From: Paenibacillus solani
Lineage (GTDB): Bacteria > Bacillota > Bacilli > Paenibacillales > Paenibacillaceae
NCBI RefSeq assembly: GCF_001277345.1
Contig: NZ_LIUT01000001.1
Span: 467,338-531,337 of the forward strand
Reading direction: 5' to 3'
DNA length: 64,000 nucleotides
Shown: piece by piece, positions 54,427 to 62,306 of the stretch
Layout: each line of letters begins with the position of its first letter
How positions within the stretch are numbered: position 1 is the first letter of the stretch
Made by a program: the position numbers and the translations under genes
Notes under the pieces: generated by a model
The model's database searches: none
The model's input: the letters and a program-made list of their open reading frames with translations, nothing else
What the model was told of the DNA's origin: nothing

Positions 54427-55191
54427 ATGATGATCTCGCTGCAAGAGGTCAGTAAATGCTTTGGCAGCGGCACGGACCGTTACCAGGCTATAGACGCTGT
54501 TTCTCTTGATATTAAGGAGGGCAGCATACACGGGATCATCGGCACGAGCGGAGCCGGAAAATCGACGCTGCTGCGCATGATGAACCTGCTGGAGAAACCC
54601 GATTCCGGTAAAGTCATTGTGAACGGCCAGGAGCTGACCGCCCTTGGCGGCAGGGAGCTTCGGGAGGCAAGAAGATCGATCGGCATGATTTTTCAGCTGT
54701 TCCAACTGGTTAGCAACCGGACGGTTTGGGGCAACGTGTCCATGCCGCTTGAACTGGCAAAGGTACCGAAGGCCGAACGGGCGAGTCGTGTCCAGCAGGT
54801 TCTGCGTTTTGTCGGGCTGGAGGATAAAGCAAAGTCATATCCCGCTCAGCTGAGCGGCGGGCAGAAACAGCGGGTAGCCATTGGCAGAGCCTTGGCCAAT
54901 TCGCCGACCGTCTTGTTGTGCGATGAGCCGACCTCATCTTTAGATCCGCAGACAACGGCGGATATCTTGGATGTGTTAAGACATATTAACCGGACGCTGA
55001 GGGTGACCATCGTGATCGTTTCCCATGAAATGAATGTGGTGAACGAAATTTGCGACTATGTGTCTGTGATCGATCATGGGCGTTTGATCCGCACGTATCG
55101 TAATCACCCAGGAGATGGAGAGGCTGCTCCGATGTCTGAAACATCAACGGACGGTGCGGGAGAAACGAGGGGATTTGGGTATCATGAATGA
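54427..55191 (+). CDS. metN: Methionine import ATPase, short form without the NIL domain
   Basis: 254 residues: Walker A 'GTSGAGKST', 'MIFQLFQLVSNRTV', signature 'LSGGQKQRVAIGRAL', Walker B 'VLLCDEPTSSLD', switch 'VSHEMNVV'. 'IHGIIGTSGAGKSTL' is a MetN feature. Usual MetN proteins (~340 residues) end with a C-terminal NIL domain that binds methionine and stops transport; here the protein ends soon after the switch region, so that feedback is absent. Ribosome site AGGAGGGG. No SAM riboswitch or T-box was found in the 150 bases upstream. Confidence 0.85.
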   Translation: MMISLQEVSKCFGSGTDRYQAIDAVSLDIKEGSIHGIIGTSGAGKSTLLRMMNLLEKPDSGKVIVNGQELTALGGRELREARRSIGMIFQLFQLVSNRTVWGNVSMPLELAKVPKAERASRVQQVLRFVGLEDKAKSYPAQLSGGQKQRVAIGRALANSPTVLLCDEPTSSLDPQTTADILDVLRHINRTLRVTIVIVSHEMNVVNEICDYVSVIDHGRLIRTYRNHPGDGEAAPMSETSTDGAGETRGFGYHE

Positions 55192-55882
55192 TATTATTCA
55201 TTATATGAACGATTATTTTGCCCATGTCTTCCAGTATCAGCATGAGATATGGCGGGCGATTGGCGAGACGTTCATCATGGTGGGCATTTCGATCGCTGCT
55301 GCTATAATACTGGGTCTTCCGGTCGGAACACTGCTATTTCTGTGCCGAAAAGGCCAACAATACGAGAATCGCCTATTGTTCTCCATTCTGAATGTTCTCG
55401 TAAACATCATCCGGTCATTCCCGTTTCTGCTGCTTGTTGTGATTATGATTCCCGTCACAAGGTGGATCGTTGGCACATCCCTCGGGACGCTGGCCGCAGC
55501 GGTGCCTTTATCCGTCGTTGCGGTGGCATACTACTCCAGGCTGGTCGAGCAATCCCTGCTGGAGGTGCCGAAGGAAGTGATGGAGGCTGCCGCTTCCATG
55601 GGGGCATCCACGATTCAGATGATATTCAAATTTCTGTATGTGGAGGCCAGATCCGGCCTGACGCTCGGACTGACAACCTCAACAATCAGCTTTATTTCGT
55701 ACTCCACAGTCATGGGGATTGTAGGCGGGGGCGGCGTCGGCGATTTTGCGATCCGCTACGGGTATCAGCGTTTTGAGGAAGAGATTATGACGTTTACGGT
55801 CATCATTATGATCATTCTGGTACAGTCGATTCAGTACGGCGGTAGCCTAGCGTCCAGACTGCTGGATAAGAGAAAGGTTTAA
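55184..55882 (+). CDS. metI: Methionine ABC transporter permease
   Basis: 232 residues with five hydrophobic segments; the ATPase-coupling loop reads 'EAAASMGASTIQMIFKFLY' and 'GIVGGGGVGDFAIRYGYQRF' is the MetI C-terminal signature. ATG 55184 overlaps the metN stop by 8 bases and has GAGGGG upstream. Forms the channel of the D-methionine/methionine importer. Confidence 0.93.
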   Translation: MNDIIHYMNDYFAHVFQYQHEIWRAIGETFIMVGISIAAAIILGLPVGTLLFLCRKGQQYENRLLFSILNVLVNIIRSFPFLLLVVIMIPVTRWIVGTSLGTLAAAVPLSVVAVAYYSRLVEQSLLEVPKEVMEAAASMGASTIQMIFKFLYVEARSGLTLGLTTSTISFISYSTVMGIVGGGGVGDFAIRYGYQRFEEEIMTFTVIIMIILVQSIQYGGSLASRLLDKRKV

Positions 55883-55934
55883 TTATGTTTTTGAACGTAT
55901 TTATAAAGATTATTTTACCTGGAGGAAACCTACA

Positions 55935-56771
55935 ATGAATAAAAAATTCACGCTGCTTATGCTGACTCTCTTGCTGGTGCTTGCGGGCTGCGGGCAGCAG
56001 GCAACTAAAGACGAAGCTGCAGAAAGCACATCGCCTCAAGCAAAAGAAGAAGTCACCTTAAAAGTTGCAACACTCATTCCCCCGATGACTGAGGTGCTGG
56101 AACTGGTGAAGCCGATGCTGAAGGAAGAAGGCATCAATCTGGATATTCAAATTCTGTCCGATAACGTGCAGCCGAACAATGCGCTCGCTCATAAAGAAGT
56201 GGATGCGAACTTCTTCCAGCATGTGCCGTACATGGAAGAGTACAATGCGAATAACGGGTCGGAGCTGGTTCCGGTCACACCGATCTATAATGCCGTTTTT
56301 GGTGCTTATTCCAAGAAATACAAAACCATCGAAGAGTTTCCGGATGGCGCAACGATAGCGATTCCTAACGATCCTTCCAATATCGGCCGATCCCTTGTGA
56401 TGTTTGAGAAGAACGGTCTGATTAAGCTGAAGGAAGGTGTCGGCATTAAGGCAACCCAAGCCGACATCGTGGAGAACCCGCACCAATACAAGTTCACCGA
56501 GGTGGATCTGCTGATGCTGGCCCGTACCCTTGACGACGTCGATATGGTCGCCATGACACCAGCATATGCGAAACCTCTGGGACTTACACCTAAGAAGGAT
56601 GGTCTCGTAACCGAAGGCAACGATTCGGATTTCACCATTACACTGGTAGCCCGCAAAGATAATGTCGATTCCGAACCGATTCAGAAGCTTGCAAAGGCAA
56701 TGACCAGCCCTGAAGTGAAAAAGTTCTTTGAAGAGAACTATTCGGAGATCGCGCTTCCAGCTTTCGAATAA
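55935..56771 (+). CDS. metQ: Methionine-binding lipoprotein
   Basis: 278 residues. Signal peptide with lipobox 'VLAGC' (Cys at about 19), then a NlpA/MetQ binding domain: 'VATLIPPMTEVLELVKPML', 'ANFFQHVPYMEEYN', 'GATIAIPNDPSNIGRSLVM' (part), 'EVDLLMLARTLDDVDMVAMTPAYA' (part). Ribosome site TGGAGGAAACC. Binds methionine outside the membrane and hands it to MetNI. Confidence 0.93.
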   Translation: MNKKFTLLMLTLLLVLAGCGQQATKDEAAESTSPQAKEEVTLKVATLIPPMTEVLELVKPMLKEEGINLDIQILSDNVQPNNALAHKEVDANFFQHVPYMEEYNANNGSELVPVTPIYNAVFGAYSKKYKTIEEFPDGATIAIPNDPSNIGRSLVMFEKNGLIKLKEGVGIKATQADIVENPHQYKFTEVDLLMLARTLDDVDMVAMTPAYAKPLGLTPKKDGLVTEGNDSDFTITLVARKDNVDSEPIQKLAKAMTSPEVKKFFEENYSEIALPAFE

Positions 56772-56792
56772 AGGGAAAGTCTTATTCCAAAC

Positions 56793-56837
56793 AATCACCG
56801 TTCTCTCTTCATGCTGAGAGAGAGCGGTGATTTTTTT
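56793..56837 (+). terminator. Terminator after metNIQ
   Basis: CACCGTTCTCTCT pairs with AGAGAGAGCGGTG (one wobble), followed by ATTTTTTT. Confidence 0.9.
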
Positions 56838-56918
56838 GAGTGCGCCCTATATGGTATACTCTTGTTGGATTTTGAGCGATGCATCTTACATACCCCTACG
56901 TATTGGAGCTGAGAATTT

Positions 56919-58151
56919 ATGAAAAAAGAAGTAATCGACAGGCTCATCACCTATGCACAAGTCGATACGCAGTCAGACGAGAACAGCCATACCTGTCCTT
57001 CAACGCCCGGCCAGCTGACCTTAGGGCAGCTGCTGGTGGACGAGCTGAAGGAAATCGGCATGCAGGATGTAACCATGGATGAGAATGGATATGTGATGGC
57101 CACACTGCCAGCTAACTCGGATAAGCCTATACCAACAATCGGCTTTTTGGCGCACATTGATACAGCCACCGATTTTACAGGGGCCGGGGTCAAGCCGCAG
57201 ATTATTGAACAATATGATGGCCAGGACATCATACTGAATAGAGCACAGAATGTGGTACTGTCTCCGCAGGATTTCCCGGAGCTGCATGGCTATAAGGGGC
57301 ATACACTCGTAACAACGGATGGAACAACCTTGCTCGGAGCTGATGATAAAGCGGGGATTGCGGAGATTATGACTGCGATGGATTATCTGATCCGGCATCC
57401 GGAGCTGAAGCACGGTAAGATCCGCGTGGCCTTTACGCCGGATGAGGAGATTGGAAGAGGCCCGCATAAATTCGATGTAGATGCCTTTGGTGCTAAATAT
57501 GCGTATACGATGGATGGCGGTCCATTAGGAGAACTTCAATACGAGAGCTTTAATGCAGCAGCCGCACTTGTGACTTGCAAAGGCAAGAATGTTCATCCGG
57601 GTACGGCAAAAGGGAAAATGGTGAACGCCGCGAAAATCGCCATGGAGCTGAACAGCATGCTGCCTGCGGAAGAAGCGCCTGAACATACCGAAGGGTATGA
57701 GGGATTCTATCATCTTTCCTCCATCGAAGGCGATGTGGAGTTAACTGAACTTCGTTACATTATCCGCGACCATGATCGTGAGCTATTTGAAGGAAGAAAA
57801 GCCAAGCTTGCCGCCATTGTGGAAGAGCTTCAGCACAAGTACGGAGCGGAGCGGATCATCCTCCAGATGAAGGATCAATATTACAATATGCGGGAGAAAA
57901 TCGAACCAGTCAAACAAGTAGTCGACATCGCGCAGACGGCAATGGAGAAGCTTGGAATCAAGCCGATCATCGAACCGATCCGCGGTGGCACCGATGGTTC
58001 ACAATTGTCTTATATGGGCCTGCCGACACCTAATATTTTCACAGGCGGGGAGAACTACCATGGCCGATACGAATATGTGTCCGCCGACAATATGGTGCTG
58101 GCTGTTCAAACGATTATCGAGATCGTCCAGTTGTATGAGGCGCAGGCTTAA
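56919..58151 (+). CDS. pepT: Peptidase T (tripeptide aminopeptidase)
   Basis: 410 residues, M20B family, cytoplasmic, two-zinc enzyme that removes N-terminal residues from tripeptides. Zinc and catalytic segments: '[11 protein letters not shown]', '[12 protein letters not shown]', '[14 protein letters not shown]', '[12 protein letters not shown]', and the late His in '[11 protein letters not shown]'. Length and motifs are normal. ATG 56919 has a GGAGCTGAG site. Single-gene unit with a terminator behind it. Confidence 0.95.
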   Translation: MKKEVIDRLITYAQVDTQSDENSHTCPSTPGQLTLGQLLVDELKEIGMQDVTMDENGYVMATLPANSDKPIPTIGFLAHIDTATDFTGAGVKPQIIEQYDGQDIILNRAQNVVLSPQDFPELHGYKGHTLVTTDGTTLLGADDKAGIAEIMTAMDYLIRHPELKHGKIRVAFTPDEEIGRGPHKFDVDAFGAKYAYTMDGGPLGELQYESFNAAAALVTCKGKNVHPGTAKGKMVNAAKIAMELNSMLPAEEAPEHTEGYEGFYHLSSIEGDVELTELRYIIRDHDRELFEGRKAKLAAIVEELQHKYGAERIILQMKDQYYNMREKIEPVKQVVDIAQTAMEKLGIKPIIEPIRGGTDGSQLSYMGLPTPNIFTGGENYHGRYEYVSADNMVLAVQTIIEIVQLYEAQA

Positions 58152-58169
58152 ATAGAATAGTGATATATA

Positions 58170-58208
58170 AAGAGGGGCTGCCGGCTGAATTGCCGGTACC
58201 CCTCTTAT
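58170..58208. terminator. Bidirectional terminator between pepT and the AraC gene
   Basis: AGAGGGG-C-TGCCGGC pairs with GCCGG-T-ACCCCTCT; A- and T-rich ends on both sides. It separates two convergent genes. Confidence 0.85.
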
Positions 58209-58258
58209 TGTATTTGTATATTGAATATAGACGGCGACCCTATACAAGCAACAATTAA

Positions 58259-59137
58259 CTAGGAAGTGCTTTTCTCCAGGCTGTTCTTATAATCGCTCGG
58301 AGTTAAGCCTGTCCATTTGCGGAATTGCTTGGAGAAATAGAGCGGATCAGTGTATCCGACGGAGGAGGCGATTTCATGAATGGAGAAGGAGGACTTCATA
58401 AGTGACTTTGCCTTATCGATACGCACCTTCGTGAGGTATTGCATAGGGGACAAGCCTGTATGCTGTTTGAACATTTTGGACAGATGAGCCCGATGATAGC
58501 CAAGCGTCTTGGCCATTTGATCAATGGACAGCTGCTGGTGATACTGGGTTGATATCCAGCGTTCGGTCTGCCTCACGCCCCGCTCAATATCCGGCACGTC
58601 ATGGGTGTTTGATGGAAGATGCTCGCGATTTAGTATCGCCAGCTTGTGAAACAGCAATCGCAGCCACCCGGATGCCTGGAGATCCTCAAGCCAAGGGTGA
58701 TCCGATTGGTTAAATCCCTGACGCAGATGCAGGTACATGTCGGCCAGGGAGCGGAGCTCACCTTCGTCCGGGCAATGAATTATCGGCTTTGCCGGTGTGA
58801 CACCCATGTCGGCCAGCAGCCTATGCGTGCCTTTTTCCTGCAGAGCTACCCAATTGTAATGCCAGGGGTTTTTGTCATCGGCTTCATAGCTGAATAGGAC
58901 ACCGGGAAGGATGATGAAAGTATCACCTGGCTTACAGGGATGTACCGTGCCTGCGCACTCAAACACGCCCTGGCCTGTCAACACCGTATGAATGAGGCAG
59001 TAATCATGGATGAGCGGCCCGATTTTGTGCCGAGGCACGGGACTACCTTCACCGCTGAACAGGATGTTCAAATCATGGCCGCCCGGGGAAGGATTCACAC
59101 TGATTCTGAAGAGTGTATGATCCGGTAAAAGGGACAT
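58259..59137 (-). CDS. AraC-family transcriptional regulator
   Basis: 292 residues: N-terminal AraC-type cupin ('GQGVFECAGTVHPCKPGD', 'YEADDKNPWHYNWVAL') and two C-terminal helix-turn-helix units ('QMAKTLGYHRAHLSKMFKQH', 'IHEIASSVGYTDPLYFSKQF'). The 'WHYNWVAL' type is common among regulators of alpha-galactoside use such as MsmR/RafR. ATG 59137 follows AGGAGG; the frame is open to 59272 without support. Divergent from the alpha-galactosidase gene and its likely activator. Confidence 0.92.
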   Translation of the reverse strand: MSLLPDHTLFRISVNPSPGGHDLNILFSGEGSPVPRHKIGPLIHDYCLIHTVLTGQGVFECAGTVHPCKPGDTFIILPGVLFSYEADDKNPWHYNWVALQEKGTHRLLADMGVTPAKPIIHCPDEGELRSLADMYLHLRQGFNQSDHPWLEDLQASGWLRLLFHKLAILNREHLPSNTHDVPDIERGVRQTERWISTQYHQQLSIDQMAKTLGYHRAHLSKMFKQHTGLSPMQYLTKVRIDKAKSLMKSSFSIHEIASSVGYTDPLYFSKQFRKWTGLTPSDYKNSLEKSTS

Positions 59138-59328
59138 GTTGTAAGTCCTCCTAATACTTCCTCGATATGGTTCAATGCATGGATGATGAATTAATGCTAG
59201 CTTACTCAATGAAACAACAAATGTCCATATTGCACTTCGTTTGCTCCATGTTAAAAAAATATCGATTATCATATAGTTAGTCTTGTGATAACGGATGAAT
59301 TCATGGAGTTTAAGGAGGGTATTTATTG

Positions 59329-60627
59329 ATGCCTAAAATTACATTTATCGGAGCAGGCAGTACCGTATTTGCCAAGAACGTACTGGGTGATTGTATGCAG
59401 ACGCCGGCTTTGCAAGGATTTGAGCTTGCGTTGTTTGATATTGATCCCATCCGTCTCAAAGACTCGGAGAACATGCTGAACAATATAAAGAAGACCAGCG
59501 GCAGCACCTGTGTCATTACATCATACAGTGATCGCAAGGAGGCGCTCCGGGGAGCAAAATATGTCATCAATGCCATTCAGGTTGGAGGATACGATCCCTG
59601 CACGATTACGGACTTCGAAATACCGAAGAAATATGGACTTAGACAAACGATAGCGGATACCGTAGGTATCGGCGGGATATTTCGGAATCTGCGCACGATT
59701 CCGGTCATGCTGGATTTCGCCGCCGATATGCGGGAGGTTTGTCCGAGTGCGTTGTTCCTGAACTATACGAACCCGATGGCGGTGTTGACTAATGCCATGA
59801 ATACATTGGGTGGTATTCAGACGGTAGGTTTGTGCCATAGCGTACAAGCTTGCATTCCTCATCTGTTCGATAATCTCGGGATGGATAAAGAGGGTGTACA
59901 GGCGAAGATTGCCGGCATCAACCATATGGCGTGGCTCCTTGAAGTGACAAGGGACGGCGTAGACCTGTATCCGGAAATCAAGAAACGCGCGGCAGAGAAG
60001 CAGAAGGAGAAGCATCATGATATGGTACGTCTCGAGATGATGTTGAACTTCGGTTACTATATTACCGAATCGTCAGAGCATAACGCTGAATACCATCCGT
60101 ACTTCATCAAGCGTAATTATCCGGAGCTGATCGAACGCTTCAACATTCCGTTGGACGAATATCCACGGCGCTGTGTGAACCAAATCGAGGGATGGAAGGC
60201 GATGCGCGAAGATTTGGTAAACAATCAGGATCTCACACACCACCGCTCTCATGAGTATGCATCCTATATTTTAGAAGCGATCGAGAGCGATGTGCTGTTC
60301 AAAATTGGGGGTAATGTGATGAATACCGGGCTGATTACGAACCTTCCTAAGGAAGCTTGCGTTGAGGTTCCGTGCCTGGTCGATGCCAGCGGCGTAACAC
60401 CAACGTATGTTGGCGATCTGCCTCCGCAATGTGCTGCCCTCAACCGCACCAATATTAATACCCAGCTGCTGACCCTGGAAGCTGCGGCGACTGGCAAGAA
60501 GGAGCATATCTATCATGCAGCTATGTTAGATCCGCATACCGCGGCGGAGTTGTCCATCGATGACATTAAGAATCTGTGTGATGACCTGATCGAAGCACAC
60601 GGGGACTGGCTTCCTAAATATCAATAA
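59329..60627 (+). CDS. melA: Family GH4 alpha-galactosidase
   Basis: 432 residues, cytoplasmic. GH4 enzymes work through NAD+ and Mn2+ by an oxidation-elimination mechanism. NAD site 'FIGAGSTVFAKNVLGD' at residues 5-20; metal and catalytic region 'GLCHSVQ' (Cys and His) and 'AGINHMAWLLE'. 'NYTNPMAVLTNAM' is typical of MelA. ATG 59329 follows AAGGAGGG. Splits melibiose or raffinose-type sugars. No sugar permease lies next to it, so uptake must come from elsewhere. Divergent AraC gene. Confidence 0.93.
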   Translation: MPKITFIGAGSTVFAKNVLGDCMQTPALQGFELALFDIDPIRLKDSENMLNNIKKTSGSTCVITSYSDRKEALRGAKYVINAIQVGGYDPCTITDFEIPKKYGLRQTIADTVGIGGIFRNLRTIPVMLDFAADMREVCPSALFLNYTNPMAVLTNAMNTLGGIQTVGLCHSVQACIPHLFDNLGMDKEGVQAKIAGINHMAWLLEVTRDGVDLYPEIKKRAAEKQKEKHHDMVRLEMMLNFGYYITESSEHNAEYHPYFIKRNYPELIERFNIPLDEYPRRCVNQIEGWKAMREDLVNNQDLTHHRSHEYASYILEAIESDVLFKIGGNVMNTGLITNLPKEACVEVPCLVDASGVTPTYVGDLPPQCAALNRTNINTQLLTLEAAATGKKEHIYHAAMLDPHTAAELSIDDIKNLCDDLIEAHGDWLPKYQ

Positions 60628-60670
60628 TGTTGAAGTTTAAGGGAGCAAGAAAGTATGCTGCAGACCCAAT

Positions 60671-60712
60671 AAAAAAAGAGACGCTCTTTCATTACGAAAG
60701 AGGTCTCTTTTT
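60671..60712. terminator. Terminator between melA and the opposite kinase gene
   Basis: AAAAAGAGACGCTCTTTC pairs with GAAAGAGGTCTCTTTTT (one mismatch) with A- and T-runs at both ends. Confidence 0.9.
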
Positions 60713-60740
60713 CACGTTAACGGGCTCCCTGCATGTGCGC

Positions 60741-61994
60741 TTATGGATTCAGATCAGCATGCGGAAGCGTGATGAGAAACACGGCTCCCGATCTTGGCGA
60801 GCTTCGTACAGAAACACTGCCGTTCATGGCTTGAATGGCTTGGTAGGAGAACGTAAGGCCAAGTCCGGTGCCGCTCATTTTGGTGGAGTAGTAGATCGAA
60901 CCGAGACGGCTTAACTGCTCAGGGGTCATACCGACCCCGTTGTCCTTGATTTCAACGGTCACCTGATCCGTTTCTTCATAGACGGTAATGTTGACCATGC
61001 CGTTGTCGACGTCTTTGCATGCCTCAATTGCATTCTTGATAAAGTTGATCAGCAGCTGCTTGAGCTCTGCCGGACTGCCTGAAATGTAGAGGGGGGACGA
61101 TGGGTAATCAGCGCTGAGAGTGACATTGCTCATATTGGCATAGGAAGTCATGAGCTCGACGACAGACTTGATCTGGGCCGTAAGCTCGATTCTCTGTTGA
61201 AACGGCAAGTGTGGTTTGCTGATTGAGAGATACTCGGACAATATCTGTTCGGTCCGGTGAATCTCATCCATGCTGATATCCAAAAAACGATCGATCTTTT
61301 CCTGGGGAAGCGTGCCGCTTTTGATCAATTGCAGGAACCCCAGCACAGTGGTCAGCGGATTGCGTACCTCGTGGGCAAGGGAGGCAGCGACATGATTCAC
61401 GGCTTCGGCTTTTTCATTCTGGATATACCGCAGGTAGAGCTCTTTGTCGGATACGGACTTATTGAACAGGGTGACAAGCAGCCAAATACCGAGCGAGTTA
61501 GTAACAGGAATAGCTAATATATTAAAAAGAAAGTTATCCATAACGTAGTCTGTTTTTGTTATGTAAAGCACAATCAGCGGGATGAACGAGAAGCTGATAC
61601 CGGTAATGAAAATGATCCAAAATTTATGCTTGCTTTGATGGTATAAAAATGACAATAGAACGGACAGCGGAAAAGTGAGGATTAAAATTAATATAGCATC
61701 GGCCATGCCGGATCCGCCTATGTACAGTCGATAGATTAGAAACTCAACAAGCAGGATGGCTCCTGTTGCGAATCCCCCGAACAGCATGCCGAAGAACATA
61801 ATGACATACCGTACATCATAGATTATTCCGCTTTGAACTGACGAAGCAAAGGTCATGGACAGCAATAGGCACAGTGAACAAATGATAATGATGAAATTAC
61901 GTGAATAATTGACTGTCAGTTTTCGGTAATAGATGTTATATGCGACAAAAGGCATCAACGAAAACAAGAGCTGCAGCAGAACATCTTTAATCAC
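60741..61994 (-). CDS. Membrane sensor histidine kinase with a 5TM-LYT-type sensor
   Basis: About 417 residues. The N-terminal half has five to six membrane helices, with 'FGGFATGAILLVEFLIYRLY' resembling the 5TM-5TMR_LYT sensor of LytS-like kinases. Then HisKA with 'ASLAHEVRNPLTTVLGFLQL', N-box 'LINFIKNAIEA', 'DNGVGM' and 'GTGLGLTFSYQAI'. This is the sporulation-kinase/KinB-like soluble half; no receiver. The start is uncertain: GTG 61994 opens directly before the first helix with a GGGGTGGG site; the frame is open to TTG 62147. No response regulator is adjacent. Confidence 0.85.
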   Translation of the reverse strand: MIKDVLLQLLFSLMPFVAYNIYYRKLTVNYSRNFIIIICSLCLLLSMTFASSVQSGIIYDVRYVIMFFGMLFGGFATGAILLVEFLIYRLYIGGSGMADAILILILTFPLSVLLSFLYHQSKHKFWIIFITGISFSFIPLIVLYITKTDYVMDNFLFNILAIPVTNSLGIWLLVTLFNKSVSDKELYLRYIQNEKAEAVNHVAASLAHEVRNPLTTVLGFLQLIKSGTLPQEKIDRFLDISMDEIHRTEQILSEYLSISKPHLPFQQRIELTAQIKSVVELMTSYANMSNVTLSADYPSSPLYISGSPAELKQLLINFIKNAIEACKDVDNGMVNITVYEETDQVTVEIKDNGVGMTPEQLSRLGSIYYSTKMSGTGLGLTFSYQAIQAMNGSVSVRSSPRSGAVFLITLPHADLNP

Positions 61995-62306
61995 TGGCAG
62001 TAGGCCCACCCCTTTGATAGATATCGAATCATCCGCTTTGATAAGCACCCCCCCTGTCAAGTTCGACGTCAATTTTAAAAATCCTTGAAGCTGGAATGAA
62101 AATTTCAAAAAAATATTGTTATCGCATAATACGACAATTAGCAACAATGTTTAAATTTTCTAAGCGCTTGATCTTCGCATTTATGAAGAATCTGCCGATA
62201 AATGATATGGCTGCCATTGAATTTGCTTTTCACAGCTGGTATTCGATATGCGCGATAACGCATGACTCAGTTGCAAGCATACACCATAAGGAGAACATCA
62301 AATATC

